A DNA stretch of 64,000 bases from Tianweitania sediminis (GTDB taxonomy: Bacteria > Pseudomonadota > Alphaproteobacteria > Rhizobiales > Rhizobiaceae), in the NCBI RefSeq assembly GCF_017813335.1, contig NZ_JAGIYY010000011.1, forward strand, positions 78,526-142,525, given 5' to 3'. The translations under genes and the position numbers were made by a program. The notes beneath the pieces were generated by a model. The model was given only the letters and a program-made list of their open reading frames with translations. It made no database searches and was not told where the DNA came from. This document shows, one piece after another, positions 1 through 9,474 of the stretch (the stretch's first letter is position 1; each line of letters begins with the position of its first letter).

Positions 1-1
1 C

Positions 2-997
2 CCCATGATCTCTGGACGTGGGCTGGGCCATTCTGGGGGAACGCTGGACAAGCTGGAAGCCATTCCGGGCTACCGAAGCCATCCGGACATAACCGTGCTG
101 CGCCGCGCCGTTGCCGAGGCGGGTTGCGCCATCGTCGGTGCCACAACCGACATCGCCCCGGCCGACAAGCGGCTTTACGCCGTGCGTGACGTCACCGCGA
201 CGGTGGAATCCGTGCCGCTGATCACGGCGTCCATCCTGAGCAAGAAGCTCGCCGCGGGCCTCGGCAGCCTGGTTCTCGACGTCAAGGTCGGCAACGGCGC
301 CTTCATGGCGGAAGAGCAGGACGCGGTCCATCTGGCGCAAAGCCTCGTGGAGGTGGCGAATGGCGCGGGTCTGGCAACATCCGCGCTGATCACGGACATG
401 AACCAGCCGCTTGCCGCAGCCGCAGGCAACGCCCTGGAAGTTGCTGCCGCCGTCGAGGTCCTCACCGGCACGGATAAGGGTTCGCGCCTCTTGGAGGTGA
501 CGCTGGCGCTTGCGGCGGAAATCCAGGTTCTGAGCGGACTGGCACCGACTGCCGAGGAAGGTCTCCGCCGAGCCAGGCAGGTGCTCGACAGCGGCGCCGC
601 AGCCGAGCACTTCGGCCGCATGGTGCGCGCGCTTGGTGGGCCGGGCGACTTCCTCCAACGCGCCGAGCACCATCTTCCCCGGGCGCCGGTCGTGCAGCCG
701 GTGCTTGCCGAACGCGCTGGCTATATCGGCTCAATCGCCACGCGTGACATCGGCCTTGCTGTTGTTTCGTTGGGCGGAGGGCGTCAAAAGCCCGCGGATC
801 TCGTGGATCCCGCAGTCGGCTTTTCGCACCTGCTGGCTCATGGAAGCGCAGTGGAAGCAGGACAACCGCTGGGCTTCGTGCATACCCGCGACGCGGACAG
901 GGCAGCGGAAGCGGCGGCAGCGCTTCGGGCAGCCTACCGGATCGGAGCGGAAGAACTCCAGCCAAGAGCGCTCGTGCTGCACCGTCTGGGCGCTTGA
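2..997 (+). CDS. deoA: Thymidine phosphorylase, C-terminal part (cut by window edge)
   Basis: Phosphorolyses thymidine and deoxyuridine to the free base and deoxyribose-1-phosphate in pyrimidine salvage. The reading frame is open at the left edge, so the N-terminal part with the phosphate-binding site lies outside. Visible are the [16 protein letters not shown] segment typical of the pyrimidine-nucleoside phosphorylase family, the following [22 protein letters not shown] block, and the C-terminal region with the motif GGGRQKPAD. It lies with upp and add, transcribed towards it, in a nucleoside-salvage cluster usual in Rhizobiales. The family is certain; choosing thymidine over pyrimidine phosphorylase is by resemblance. 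Confidence 0.93.
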   Translation, partial: PMISGRGLGHSGGTLDKLEAIPGYRSHPDITVLRRAVAEAGCAIVGATTDIAPADKRLYAVRDVTATVESVPLITASILSKKLAAGLGSLVLDVKVGNGAFMAEEQDAVHLAQSLVEVANGAGLATSALITDMNQPLAAAAGNALEVAAAVEVLTGTDKGSRLLEVTLALAAEIQVLSGLAPTAEEGLRRARQVLDSGAAAEHFGRMVRALGGPGDFLQRAEHHLPRAPVVQPVLAERAGYIGSIATRDIGLAVVSLGGGRQKPADLVDPAVGFSHLLAHGSAVEAGQPLGFVHTRDADRAAEAAAALRAAYRIGAEELQPRALVLHRLGA

Positions 998-1293
998 CGG
1001 CTCGGTCTGGAAATCTGAGTGGGCAAGTGCTCGATTTCTGGAGTGACGCTGGCAGCGCTAACTGCCGACGCCATTTTCCTAAGATTGTTACGAACAAGTC
1101 CCGGATGCGAACACGCCGGCCGCTCCGGATCTTTCGTATGTCTAGGGGTGAAGATGGGACAAACCATCGCTCACCTCCAGTTCGGAACAAAGCGGTTGCC
1201 TCGGCGGGAGTGGCTCATCCTCTCCGGTACGCCGCTGGCTGGCGCTCTGGTCCTGTCATGAAGACGGCAGCTTCGCTGGAATTTGCCTGAAGG
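998..1293. other. Gap between deoA and the aspartic protease; one doubtful small ORF
   Basis: No recognised gene. A 35-codon frame at 1154-1261 on the plus strand (begins MGQTIAHLQFG) has a purine-rich stretch (aggggtgaag) just before its ATG, so translation is conceivable. It matches no family I know and has no clear signal or membrane segment. The rest shows no obvious terminator or repeat. Confidence 0.3.
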
Positions 1294-1854
1294 CTACTGC
1301 TCGAGAACCATGCCGCCGGCTTCCACGCGGTAGCGGGTGATCTTCTGCAGGAAGCTCATGCCCACGAGCGTACCGCTCAGCGCCTTGTCTTCCAGAACCG
1401 CAGCCTGAACGTCCTTGACATGGATCTTGCCGATCTGGATCTCACGGATAACCGCCGCCGCAGCCCGCGCCATTCCGTTGGCAGTTTGGACCCGATAACT
1501 GAAATCACTTGGCTTCAGCGACAGACCGATACGACGCGCCGTGCTTTCATTGATGGCCACCAGCGTCGCGCCGGTGTCGATCATGGCTTCCGTGCTGCGC
1601 CCGTTGAGCCGGAAGTCAGCGGCAAAATGGCCGCGTTCATCCGCTTCCACGCGCACTTTACGTCCTTGCAGCATTTCTTCCGGGGTTTTTTCGACGATCA
1701 CGACCTTCGGCGCTGCCGCGGCGATCACCGGCTCGACTTCCTTCGCAGAACGATCAAAGAAGCTCGCGAAAAATTCTGGGTTCGACTGGTAAAGCAGCGG
1801 CACGGATGCCGCCACGCCTACAAAGGTGCTGACTAGGACAAGTTTCATCGACAT
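1294..1854 (-). CDS. Membrane-anchored retropepsin-like aspartic protease (TIGR02281 type)
   Basis: A clan AA aspartic protease anchored in the inner membrane. The N-terminus has a hydrophobic segment (about residues 3-20, VLVSTFVGVAASVPLLY). The single catalytic motif D-T-G-A follows in AMIDTGATLVAI, then a hydrophobic-hydrophobic-Gly element near the C-terminus (LVGMSFLQKI). One DTG per chain means the enzyme would act as a dimer. I start at the ATG at 1854 because GGGAG stands a few bases upstream; an ATG at 1887 would add 11 residues without an obvious ribosome site. The substrate is unknown for the family. Confidence 0.85.
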   Translation of the reverse strand: MSMKLVLVSTFVGVAASVPLLYQSNPEFFASFFDRSAKEVEPVIAAAAPKVVIVEKTPEEMLQGRKVRVEADERGHFAADFRLNGRSTEAMIDTGATLVAINESTARRIGLSLKPSDFSYRVQTANGMARAAAAVIREIQIGKIHVKDVQAAVLEDKALSGTLVGMSFLQKITRYRVEAGGMVLEQ

Positions 1855-1947
1855 GAGCGCTTTCTCCCGCTCCTGCATCGCAAGCACGGGTCGAAACCGC
1901 GTTAACAGCGCGGGAAAGCTCTTTTCGTCCTGAAGAAAAGGTAAATG

Positions 1948-2577
1948 CTATTTGGTGCCGTACATACGGTCGCCCGCGTCCCCCAGGCCGGGAACGATGT
2001 AGCCTTGCTCGTTGAGCCTTTCGTCGATGGATGCGGTGAACACCGGAACATCCGGATGCGCTTTGGTGAAGCGCTCGACCCCTTCCGGCGCCGCCAGCAG
2101 GCAAACGAACCGCAGATTGGTGGCGCCGCGGCTTTTCAGCTTTTCCACGGCAGCAACAGCGGAGTTCGCCGTTGCCAGCATCGGATCAACCACAATCACC
2201 AGACGATTCTCGAGGTCGCTTGGTGCCTTGAAGAAGTATTCCACGGCTTCGAGGGTGTCGTGGTCGCGGTACAAACCGACATGAGCGACGCGCGCGGCCG
2301 GCACGAGGTCCAGCATGCCATCAAGCAAGCCGTTGCCAGCCCGCAGCACGGACGCGAAAACCAGCTTCTTCCCTTCCAGCGTGGGTGCTTCCATCTCTTG
2401 CATGGGCGTTTGGATTACCTTGCTGGTGAGTTCGAGGTTGCGGGTCACCTCGTAACATAGCAGCAGCGAGATCTCGCGCAGCAGGCGTCGGAAGCTCGCC
2501 GTCGAAGTGTCCTTCGAGCGCATGATGGTAAGCTTGTGTTGCACAAGCGGATGATCGACGACTGTGACGCCCTGCAT
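1948..2577 (-). CDS. upp: Uracil phosphoribosyltransferase
   Basis: Converts uracil and PRPP to UMP in pyrimidine salvage, in the cytoplasm. The 209-residue length is standard. The PRPP-binding motif [11 protein letters not shown] is present, with ahead of it the [17 protein letters not shown] segment characteristic of Upp, and the uracil-binding [17 protein letters not shown] near the end. It follows add on the same strand with about 80 bases between, so the two are probably cotranscribed. Together with deoA they allow reuse of bases released from nucleosides. Confidence 0.97.
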   Translation of the reverse strand: MQGVTVVDHPLVQHKLTIMRSKDTSTASFRRLLREISLLLCYEVTRNLELTSKVIQTPMQEMEAPTLEGKKLVFASVLRAGNGLLDGMLDLVPAARVAHVGLYRDHDTLEAVEYFFKAPSDLENRLVIVVDPMLATANSAVAAVEKLKSRGATNLRFVCLLAAPEGVERFTKAHPDVPVFTASIDERLNEQGYIVPGLGDAGDRMYGTK

Positions 2578-2655
2578 GGTGAACTCCGAACCGACTGCTT
2601 CTTTTCTCGATTAACAGACCGGCGCCGGGCTGAGAAACCAAAAGCGAGCCTTGGG

Positions 2656-3675
2656 TCACAGCTTTCGCGCAGAAGCGGATCGGGCAGCCGGCTTGGGGAC
2701 GCGCGTGAGGAGTTGCGCCCTAGTTTTGCGATCCACGAAGGCTGCCTCGACCGCAGTTTGCGTGAAACTCGTCAGCGTCCGCTCGTCGAAGCCGAACGCG
2801 CGTCGTGTCGCCTCATATTCCCCTGCCAGCGAGGTGCGGAAGAAGGGAGGATCGTCCGAGTTCAGCGTGACCCGGCAGCCCGCCTGCAGAAGCCGGGGCA
2901 ATGGATGGTCCGCGAGGCTTGGAAATACGCCCAAAGCGATGTTGGAGCCGGGACAGCATTCCAGCACCACGCCTTCGTCGGCGATACGCTTGACGAGGTC
3001 GGTGTTCTCCACCGCGCGCACCCCATGGCCGATGCGCGACGGCCGCAGGTGATCAAGTGCGGCGGCCACACTCTCCCAGCCGCCGAATTCACCCGCATGC
3101 ACAGTGATGCCCAGGCCAGCTTCCCGCGCGATCTCGAAGGCTCGAACGAAGTCTTCCATATCCCCAACGCGCTCGTCACCGGCCATGCCAAACCCCGCAA
3201 TCAACGGGTGGCGGCTGCGCGCCGCGAAACGTGCGGCTGCTTCCACGGCTTCAACACCGAAGTGGCGCACGCCAGTAACCACCATGCGGCTTTCGATGCC
3301 GGTTTTCGCCGCCGCCCGCTGCATGCCTTCAGCAAGGGCGCGGATATAGGCTTCGGGCGAAAGCCCTGCCTTGCGTGCATGATCGGGCGAAACAAAGAGC
3401 TCGGCATAGATCGCTCCGTCGCGCGCGAGGCTCGAAAGATAATGATCGGCAAGGCGCACATAATCGTCTTCGCTGCGAAACAGGCCTGCCACGACATCAT
3501 AGGCGGCCAGGAAGCTCGTGAAATCGTGCCAGACATAGCCGCCGTCGCGAACAAGGGCGGAGAGATCGACGTTGTACTTGCGAGCTTGGCTCACAGCGAG
3601 GTCCGGGGACGCTGCGCCCTCGATATGACAATGGAGTTCCGCCTTGATCGGCAACCGCTCTTCCTTCGGCGCCAA
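2656..3675 (-). CDS. add: Adenosine deaminase
   Basis: Deaminates adenosine to inosine in purine salvage. The metal and substrate motifs of the family are intact: AELHCHIEG near residue 12, TVHAGE in the middle, RIGHGV after it, and LNSDDPPFF near the C-terminus. Length 339 is normal. The start is odd: in this frame only a TTG (3675) or CTG (3678) is available before a stop. The ATG with a good AGGAG ribosome site at 3694 lies in another frame that runs off after 65 codons. Either translation starts at TTG, or a single-base error or true frameshift lies just after the ATG. Confidence 0.93.
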   Translation of the reverse strand: MAPKEERLPIKAELHCHIEGAASPDLAVSQARKYNVDLSALVRDGGYVWHDFTSFLAAYDVVAGLFRSEDDYVRLADHYLSSLARDGAIYAELFVSPDHARKAGLSPEAYIRALAEGMQRAAAKTGIESRMVVTGVRHFGVEAVEAAARFAARSRHPLIAGFGMAGDERVGDMEDFVRAFEIAREAGLGITVHAGEFGGWESVAAALDHLRPSRIGHGVRAVENTDLVKRIADEGVVLECCPGSNIALGVFPSLADHPLPRLLQAGCRVTLNSDDPPFFRTSLAGEYEATRRAFGFDERTLTSFTQTAVEAAFVDRKTRAQLLTRVPKPAARSASARKL

Positions 3676-3762
3676 CAGCGGCGCGTCTCTTCATCGCGCT
3701 CCTAAACGTAGCGCGCCGGTCCTGACTGGGCTATGGTCCGGCCGACCTTGAGGATCAAAAAC

Positions 3763-4539
3763 ATGTCAGACCAACGCGCCACCGCAGCGGGCGAAATGAA
3801 CCAGTCCTATGGGTTCCGCGCTGTCGGCGACGGCGAAAAGCAGGCGCTTGTGAACGACGTCTTCCATAAGGTCGCACAGCGCTACGACATCATGAATGAC
3901 CTGATGTCAGCTGGCCTGCACCGGGTCTGGAAGGACGCTCTGGTGGCGGCTCTGAACCCGCCGAAACGCGGTGACTTCCACTTGCTCGACGTTGCCGGTG
4001 GCACGGGCGACATCGCTTTTCGGGTGATCGACGCCTCGCACGGCCATGCACAAGCGACGGTGCTCGACATCAACGGCTCCATGCTGGGCGTGGGCCAAGA
4101 TCGGGCGAACAAGCGGCACCTCGCCGGCAACACCACCTTCGTGGAAGCCAATGCGGAAAGCCTGCCCTTCCCGGACCTTCATTTCGACGCCTATACGATC
4201 GCCTTCGGGATCCGGAACGTGCCGCATATCGACGTGGCGCTCCGCGAAGCCTTTCGCGTGCTCAAGCCCGGCGGCCGGTTTCTGTGCCTGGAATTTTCCG
4301 AGGTCGAAATGCCGTTTCTCGAGAAAGCCTATGAAGCGTGGTCGTTCAACGCGATCCCGCGCATCGGCAAGGCGGTTACCGGCGATGGCGAGCCTTACCA
4401 GTATCTCGTGGAGTCGATCCGCAAATTTCCGAACCAGGAAAACTTCGCGGCGATGATCCGCTCCGCCGGCTTCGAGCGTGTGACCTACCGCAATTATTCA
4501 GGCGGGATCGCAGCGCTGCATTCAGGCTGGAAGCTTTGA
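3763..4539 (+). CDS. ubiE: Ubiquinone biosynthesis C-methyltransferase
   Basis: SAM-dependent class I methyltransferase that methylates 2-methoxy-6-polyprenyl-1,4-benzoquinol in ubiquinone synthesis. The SAM motif [15 protein letters not shown] and the family signature [17 protein letters not shown] are clear, as is the C-terminal [18 protein letters not shown] use the ATG at 3763 (MSDQRATA), which has an AGGA about 9 bases upstream, over an upstream ATG at 3733. It is followed after 13 bases by ubiB, the usual alphaproteobacterial pair. Confidence 0.97.
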   Translation: MSDQRATAAGEMNQSYGFRAVGDGEKQALVNDVFHKVAQRYDIMNDLMSAGLHRVWKDALVAALNPPKRGDFHLLDVAGGTGDIAFRVIDASHGHAQATVLDINGSMLGVGQDRANKRHLAGNTTFVEANAESLPFPDLHFDAYTIAFGIRNVPHIDVALREAFRVLKPGGRFLCLEFSEVEMPFLEKAYEAWSFNAIPRIGKAVTGDGEPYQYLVESIRKFPNQENFAAMIRSAGFERVTYRNYSGGIAALHSGWKL

Positions 4540-4552
4540 CGACGCGCATCCG

Positions 4553-6124
4553 ATGAGCACGCCTGCCGCTTATTTCCGGCTCCTGCGGGCCGGCTGGATC
4601 CTGTTGCGCGAGGGCGTCTTCGCCGCTTTGCCGGGACATGACCTGGAAGGCATGCCGCAGCGCGGCTGGCGCGTGGCGCAGGTGCTGGCGCGCCGACGCG
4701 CACCCGGCGAGCGATCGCAGCGCCTGATCCGCGCCGTGGAGCGACTTGGCCCTTCATACGTGAAGCTCGGCCAGTTTCTGGCCACGCGGCCCGATGTTGT
4801 GGGCAGCGAACTTGCACTCGATTTGACCGAGTTGCAGGACCGGATGCCGACCTTTCCGGATGCGCAATCGCGGCTCATGATCGAAGGATCGCTCGGGCGA
4901 TCCGTGGATGCGCTTTTTACGCGTCTGGAACCCCCGGTTGCGGCCGCATCCATCGCGCAGGTGCATCCGGGCGAGATCATCGATCCGCTTGGCGGCCGCA
5001 AGGTTGCCGTGAAGGTGATCCGTCCGGGCATCCGGCAGCGCTTTTATGCCGATCTCGACAGCTTCTTCCTGGCCGCACGGTTGCAGGAGCGGTTCATCCC
5101 CTCCACCCGGCGCCTGAAGCCCGTCGAGGTGGCGCAAACGCTGGCGCAAACCACCAAGATCGAAATGGACCTGCGGCTCGAAGCCGCCGCGCTTTCCGAG
5201 ATCGCAGAAAATACGCGCAACGATCCCGGCTTCCGGGTGCCGGCGGTGGACTGGGAGCGCACCGGGCGCGACGTGCTCACGCTGGAATGGATCGACGGCG
5301 TGAAGCTCAACAACGTTCCTGCCATACGCGCAGCCGGGCACGACATGGAAGCGTTGGCCGTGACCCTGATCCAGTCCTTCCTGCGCCACACGCTGCGAGA
5401 CGGCTTCTTTCATGCCGACATGCATCCCGGCAACCTGTTCGTGGAAGCGGACGGCACGCTGGTTGCGGTGGATTTCGGCATCACCGGACGGCTGGGCAAG
5501 AAGGAGCGTCGTTTTCTGGCGGAGATCCTTTATGGCTTCATCACGCGGGATTATCGGCGGGTGGCGGAAGTGCATTTCGAGGCCGGCTACGTGCCACACC
5601 GGCATGACGTGGCCTCCTTCGCGCAGGCCATTCGCGCCATCGGCGAGCCGATCCATGGCCAGCCGGCCGAAACCATTTCCATGGGCAAGCTGCTGACGCT
5701 TCTGTTCGAGGTCACCGAACTGTTCGACATGCAGACACGGCCCGAGCTGGTGATGCTGCAAAAGACCATGGTGGTGGTGGAAGGTGTTGCCCGTTCGCTG
5801 GACCCCGCCTTCAACATGTGGCGGGCTTCGGAGCCGGTGGTTTCAAGCTGGATCCGCGACAATCTGGGGCCGCGCGGCCTCCTTTCCGATGCCGAAGACG
5901 CGGCAAAGGCCTTCGTGTCGCTGGCACGCCAGGCACCGGAGCTTGCGGCCCGCACTGAGCGCCTTTCGGCGGAAATCGACAAGATGGCGGAGAACGGACT
6001 ACGGTTCGACATCGAGACCGCGCGCGCCATCGGCCGCGAAGAAGCCCGACACACGCGTTGGGGTCGTGCGGCGCTGTGGGTCGGCGCGCTGGCGCTGGTC
6101 TGGATTGCGGTTCAGGTGAGCTGA
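4553..6124 (+). CDS. ubiB: UbiB/ABC1-family atypical kinase of ubiquinone biosynthesis
   Basis: Member of the ABC1/ADCK/UbiB protein-kinase-like ATPases needed for ubiquinone biosynthesis. Visible are the family KxGQ motif (YVKLGQFLATRPDVV), the alanine-rich loop AAASIAQVH that replaces the P-loop of canonical kinases, a lysine in KVAVKVIRPGI, the catalytic-loop-like HADMHPGNLF and the metal-binding VDFG. A single hydrophobic C-terminal helix (about residues 504-520) should anchor it in the inner membrane. It is probably cotranscribed with ubiE upstream and coaBC 17 bases downstream. Confidence 0.95.
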   Translation: MSTPAAYFRLLRAGWILLREGVFAALPGHDLEGMPQRGWRVAQVLARRRAPGERSQRLIRAVERLGPSYVKLGQFLATRPDVVGSELALDLTELQDRMPTFPDAQSRLMIEGSLGRSVDALFTRLEPPVAAASIAQVHPGEIIDPLGGRKVAVKVIRPGIRQRFYADLDSFFLAARLQERFIPSTRRLKPVEVAQTLAQTTKIEMDLRLEAAALSEIAENTRNDPGFRVPAVDWERTGRDVLTLEWIDGVKLNNVPAIRAAGHDMEALAVTLIQSFLRHTLRDGFFHADMHPGNLFVEADGTLVAVDFGITGRLGKKERRFLAEILYGFITRDYRRVAEVHFEAGYVPHRHDVASFAQAIRAIGEPIHGQPAETISMGKLLTLLFEVTELFDMQTRPELVMLQKTMVVVEGVARSLDPAFNMWRASEPVVSSWIRDNLGPRGLLSDAEDAAKAFVSLARQAPELAARTERLSAEIDKMAENGLRFDIETARAIGREEARHTRWGRAALWVGALALVWIAVQVS

Positions 6125-6140
6125 GAAGGGAGTCCGCCTG

Positions 6141-7382
6141 ATGCCTACCGAGCAGACACTAACGGGAAAGCGCATCCTCCTTGTCATCGGAGGCGGGATC
6201 GCCGCCTACAAGAGCCTCGACCTGATCCGACGCTTGAGCGAGCGCGGCGCTGCGGTTCGCTGCATCATGACAGGGGCAGCGCAGCACTTCATCACGCCGC
6301 TTGCGGTTGGGGCGCTTTCGGCGGACCACGTTTTCACCGACCTGTTTGATCGCCAGGACGAGCAGGATGTCGGCCACATCAGGCTCGCGCGCGATTGCGA
6401 CCTGATCGTGGTTGCACCCGCCACGGCCGATCTGATGGCCAAGCTTGCCCAGGGGCACGCCAACGATCTGGCTTCCGCCGTGCTGCTCGCTGCGAAGGCT
6501 CCGGTTCTGATGGGCCCTGCCATGAACCCGCAGATGTGGGCGAACCCGGCAACACGGCGCAACCGGCAGACACTCGCCGGCGACGGGATCCATTTCGTGG
6601 GCCCGAACAGCGGCGAGATGGCGGAAAAGAACGAAGCGGGCGAAGGCCGCATGGCCGAGCCGCTGGAGATCGTTTCCGCCATAGAAGATCTGGTGAAAGG
6701 ACCGTCGAAGTTGCTCGCCGGCCGGCGCATCATCGTGACCTCCGGCCCGACCCACGAGCCGATCGACCCGGTGCGCTACATTGCAAATCGCTCGTCCGGC
6801 AAGCAGGGCCATGCGATCGCGGCGGCGCTTGCGCGGCTTGGCGCAGACGTGCGGCTCGTTTCAGGGCCGGTCACGATCCCTGATCCGGCAGGCGTTTCCA
6901 CCACGCATGTGGAAACCGCGCGACAGATGCAGGCCGCGGTTGAAGCGCTTCTGCCAGCAGAAGCTGCGATCATGGTGGCGGCCGTGGCCGATTGGCGCAG
7001 CGAGACCGAAACCAATGAGAAGATGAAGAAGGGCGCAGGCGGACCGCCCAGCCTCCAGATGGTGGAGAACCCCGACATCCTCGCCGGCATCGGACATCAT
7101 GCGCAGCGGCCGACGCTGGTGGTGGGGTTTGCGGCGGAAACACAGGATGTTCTCGCCAACGCGGAAAAGAAGCTCGCCAAAAAGGGTGCCGACTTCATTG
7201 TCGCCAATGACGTTTCGCACGACAGCGGCATCAATCCGGGTGGCGTCATGGGCGGCGCCCGCAACCGGGTGAAGATCGTCAGCCGCGACGGCGTGGACGA
7301 ATGGCCTGAAATGGACAAGGACGCGGTTGCCGAAAAGCTCGCCGACCTCGTGGCCCGTCATTTGAACACGACTACGGTGTGA
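6141..7382 (+). CDS. coaBC: Bifunctional phosphopantothenoylcysteine decarboxylase / phosphopantothenate-cysteine ligase
   Basis: Catalyses two successive steps of coenzyme A synthesis. The N-terminal flavoprotein half carries VIGGGIAAYKSLDLIRRL and the substrate-recognition GPAMNPQMW. The CoaB half begins around residue 190 with SGPTHEPIDPVRYIANRSSGKQG, the CTP and dimer region, and has MVAAVADW and a KMKKG lysine segment. Length 413 is normal for a fused protein. In Rhizobiales it commonly lies behind ubiE-ubiB as here. The downstream GNAT gene starts one base inside its stop codon. Confidence 0.97.
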   Translation: MPTEQTLTGKRILLVIGGGIAAYKSLDLIRRLSERGAAVRCIMTGAAQHFITPLAVGALSADHVFTDLFDRQDEQDVGHIRLARDCDLIVVAPATADLMAKLAQGHANDLASAVLLAAKAPVLMGPAMNPQMWANPATRRNRQTLAGDGIHFVGPNSGEMAEKNEAGEGRMAEPLEIVSAIEDLVKGPSKLLAGRRIIVTSGPTHEPIDPVRYIANRSSGKQGHAIAAALARLGADVRLVSGPVTIPDPAGVSTTHVETARQMQAAVEALLPAEAAIMVAAVADWRSETETNEKMKKGAGGPPSLQMVENPDILAGIGHHAQRPTLVVGFAAETQDVLANAEKKLAKKGADFIVANDVSHDSGINPGGVMGGARNRVKIVSRDGVDEWPEMDKDAVAEKLADLVARHLNTTTV

Positions 7383-7936
7383 TGACCCAGGCTCCTACGC
7401 TCCATACGCAACGTTTGACCCTGCGTGCTTATCGCCTCGAGGATTTTCCTGCCTTTGCTGCGATGCGTTCCGACCCTGCTGTTATGGCGCATATCACCGG
7501 CGGCGTCAGGGGCGAGGAGGATGCCTGGGGCCGCTTCATGCGCAACTTCGGCTTTTGGCAGGTGCTCGGCTTCGGCTATTGGGCGTTGACGGATCGGGAC
7601 ACCGGCACCTATGTCGGCCACGCCGGCTTCCACGAGATGCGCCGCGACCTGATGCCGTCGATCCGAGGCACATTGGAAGCGGGCTGGATGATGACGCCGG
7701 CCGTGCAAGGCAAAGGCGTGGCGACGGAGGCCATGCAGGCTGCGCTTGCCTGGGCGAGCGGCACCTTCATGGACAAGCGCATCACCTGCTTCATCGACCA
7801 AGACAACGACGCATCGCGCCGGGTTGCGGCGAAGCTCGGCTTCACCGAGCTGGCGCCTTCCACCTATGGCGGCAAAGCGGTGACCATCTTCGAGTGGACC
7901 AGATCCTCTCACCGTCCCGCTGCAGGCGCACCCTAA
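7382..7936 (+). CDS. GNAT-family N-acetyltransferase (RimJ/RimL-like)
   Basis: Small acetyl-CoA-dependent acyltransferase of the RimJ/RimL group: LHTQRLTLRAYRLEDF at the N-terminus, the central strand YWALTDRDTGTYVGHAGF, and the region around VQGKGVATEAMQAAL with a variant of the Q/RxxGxG/A acetyl-CoA motif. The ATG overlaps the coaBC stop by one base (TGATG), which implies translational coupling. The acceptor, protein N-terminus or small amine, cannot be told. A hairpin follows directly. Confidence 0.88.
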   Translation: MTQAPTLHTQRLTLRAYRLEDFPAFAAMRSDPAVMAHITGGVRGEEDAWGRFMRNFGFWQVLGFGYWALTDRDTGTYVGHAGFHEMRRDLMPSIRGTLEAGWMMTPAVQGKGVATEAMQAALAWASGTFMDKRITCFIDQDNDASRRVAAKLGFTELAPSTYGGKAVTIFEWTRSSHRPAAGAP

Positions 7937-7963
7937 CCGGCTCAGATTTTCTGCCGAGCCGGT
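7936..7963. terminator. Stem-loop between convergent genes
   Basis: ACCGGCTC at 7936-7943 pairs with GAGCCGGT at 7956-7963 around a 12-base loop; TTTG follows on the plus strand. It lies between the convergent GNAT gene and SRPBCC gene and could end transcription from both sides. Confidence 0.6.
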
Positions 7964-7984
7964 TTGCGCGTTTGTTGCGCGCGG

Positions 7985-8563
7985 TCAGGCTCCGGGTCGG
8001 TCGCTTGCAGGTGCGCTGCCCCCAAAGCGCTGAGCGTAATCCTTTTCCAAACGCTCGATGTTCGACCAGAAGCCCTTGGTGCTGCGGTTGTTGAGAAGAT
8101 CCTCCAGAACCTGCAGATGCGCATGCCAGCCACTCGACACGTTGAGCATCTGCCCGGCGTCGCGCAGTCGCTGATGCGTCAGCACAAGAAGGACCTTGTC
8201 GCCTTGTTCCGCCAGGTCGAAGGTGACTTCGGACAGGCCGGGGGCGGCCGGCCAGGTGTAGGACAGGCGATGTGGCGGCTCAAAGACCGTCACTTCCACT
8301 TCGAAGCCCATCGTGCCCTTGTCCATTTCCTTGTATTTTTCGGGCGTCGGCTCGTCGGCGAAGTTGGCGTGGTTGAACAGCAGCCGGGTCTTGGAGCCGA
8401 CCTGCGGCCCCATCGCGCCCGCGGCAAACCAAAGGCGGCGCTTGTCCTCGTCCACCAGATAAGACCAAAGGCGCTCGATAGGTCCGGGCATCAGTCGCTC
8501 CACCCGGATGGTGTCGCTTGAAAGCTTTTGCACGGGTAAAAGGTTGATTTCCTGCGCATGCAT
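7985..8563 (-). CDS. SRPBCC/AHSA1-domain protein
   Basis: A START/Bet v 1-like fold of the Aha1-homologue group, able to form a hydrophobic ligand cavity: early VERLMPGPIERLWSYLVDEDKRRLWFAAG, later VTVFEPPHRLSYTW and a C-terminal amphipathic helix (GWHAHLQVLEDLLNN). It is third in a minus-strand ArsR-SRPBCC-SRPBCC operon. In such operons the ArsR protein usually represses the SRPBCC partners; the ligand is unknown. The start at 8563 gives 192 residues, slightly longer than the second copy. Confidence 0.85.
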   Translation of the reverse strand: MHAQEINLLPVQKLSSDTIRVERLMPGPIERLWSYLVDEDKRRLWFAAGAMGPQVGSKTRLLFNHANFADEPTPEKYKEMDKGTMGFEVEVTVFEPPHRLSYTWPAAPGLSEVTFDLAEQGDKVLLVLTHQRLRDAGQMLNVSSGWHAHLQVLEDLLNNRSTKGFWSNIERLEKDYAQRFGGSAPASDRPGA

Positions 8564-8590
8564 GGGTGTTGCTCCCGTTTGAGGTGACGT

Positions 8591-9022
8591 TCAGGTCAGT
8601 TCTCGCTCCAAAGAAGCGAGCATCATCGTCCAGCCTTCCTTGGCCGGCTCGATCCATTCCGCGTTGCCAGCGTCCATCTCGTTGGTGAGCGTCAGGACGC
8701 AGCCGGCACCATCCGGCTCAATCTCGACCGTGACGCGATCGTGAAGTGGACTGAACTGCGGGACCGCGAAGGTGAAGACCAGCAAGTGCGGCCGCTCGAT
8801 CGCGAGGTAAGTGCCGACATGCGTGATGTCGCCGTCCGGGCGATGATCCACCAGCTTGAAGGCGCCGCCAACGCGGCCGTCGATTTCGCAAACCGAGATC
8901 TTCGTGTCGGTTGTGGTAAACAGCCAGCGGCGCGCGATGGCAGGATCAAGCCAGGCGTCGAAGACGCGTTCCGGCAAAGCGTCAAAGCGGCGGGATACAA
9001 CAACGCGTACGGTTTCCGTCAT
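8591..9022 (-). CDS. SRPBCC/AHSA1-domain protein
   Basis: Second AHSA1-like protein of the operon, 143 residues. Features are VVVSRRFDALPERVFDAWLDPAIARRWLF at the start, then DGRVGGAFKL and a C-terminal WTMMLASLERELT helix. The start overlaps the stop of the ArsR gene by four bases (ATGA), so the two are translated together. The pairing with ArsR is common in Rhizobiales and actinobacteria. No enzymatic function is established for most members, so none is assigned. Confidence 0.88.
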   Translation of the reverse strand: MTETVRVVVSRRFDALPERVFDAWLDPAIARRWLFTTTDTKISVCEIDGRVGGAFKLVDHRPDGDITHVGTYLAIERPHLLVFTFAVPQFSPLHDRVTVEIEPDGAGCVLTLTNEMDAGNAEWIEPAKEGWTMMLASLERELT

Positions 9023-9411
9023 CGGCTCGCTCCTCCGTTTGCTTGTTCATCTTCTTCGCGCAGCAGCGTTTCCAGAGCATCCAGACGCTCGTTCCAGAAG
9101 CGCTCGTAGTGCTTGAGCCAGTTATCCGCTTGTTTCAGCCGCTCGGCTTCCAGCCGGCAGAAGTGGACGCGGCCCTCAATGCGCCTGCGAACAAGCCCCG
9201 CGCCTTCCAGCACCCGGATGTGCTTGGACGCACCCGCAAGGCTCATCGCGTGCGGCGCGGCAAGATCGCTCACCGTCTTCTCGCCTTCGGTCAGCCGCTG
9301 CAGCATGGCGCGGCGCGTGCGATCCGAAAGGGCATGAAAAACCCGATCCAAAGTGACGTGCTGTTGCTCAACCATGTAGTTTACTATCTGCGTTCTCAAC
9401 TCGATTGTCAA
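9019..9411 (-). CDS. ArsR-family transcriptional repressor
   Basis: Winged-helix regulator of 130 residues: VFHALSDRTRRAMLQRLTEGEKTVSDLAAPHAMSLAGASKHIRVLEGAGLVRRRIEGR is a full helix-turn-helix and wing. No cysteine pair of the arsenic or cadmium sensing kind is visible, so it belongs to the metal-independent branch usually found with AHSA1 proteins. It heads the operon. The A/T-rich sequence just upstream (9412-9430) would hold its promoter and operator, but I see no perfect palindrome there. Confidence 0.92.
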   Translation of the reverse strand: MTIELRTQIVNYMVEQQHVTLDRVFHALSDRTRRAMLQRLTEGEKTVSDLAAPHAMSLAGASKHIRVLEGAGLVRRRIEGRVHFCRLEAERLKQADNWLKHYERFWNERLDALETLLREEDEQANGGASR

Positions 9412-9433
9412 CCATTTGGTTTATCGTTTGCGC

Positions 9434-9461
9434 AAAGAAAAAGGCCGGCTGTCAGCCGACC
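9434..9461 (-). terminator. Rho-independent terminator after the peroxiredoxin gene
   Basis: Read on the minus strand, GGTCGGCT and AGCCGGCC form an 8-pair stem (one G-T) around a three-base loop, followed directly by TTTTTCTTT. It sits 14 bases after the peroxiredoxin stop codon. Confidence 0.82.
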
Positions 9462-9474
9462 TCTTCACGATGCC

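Noticed and set aside
2536..3705. 389-codon open frame on the plus strand
   Set aside because: It lies antisense to the well-supported upp and add genes and shows no family pattern; high GC leaves opposite frames open.
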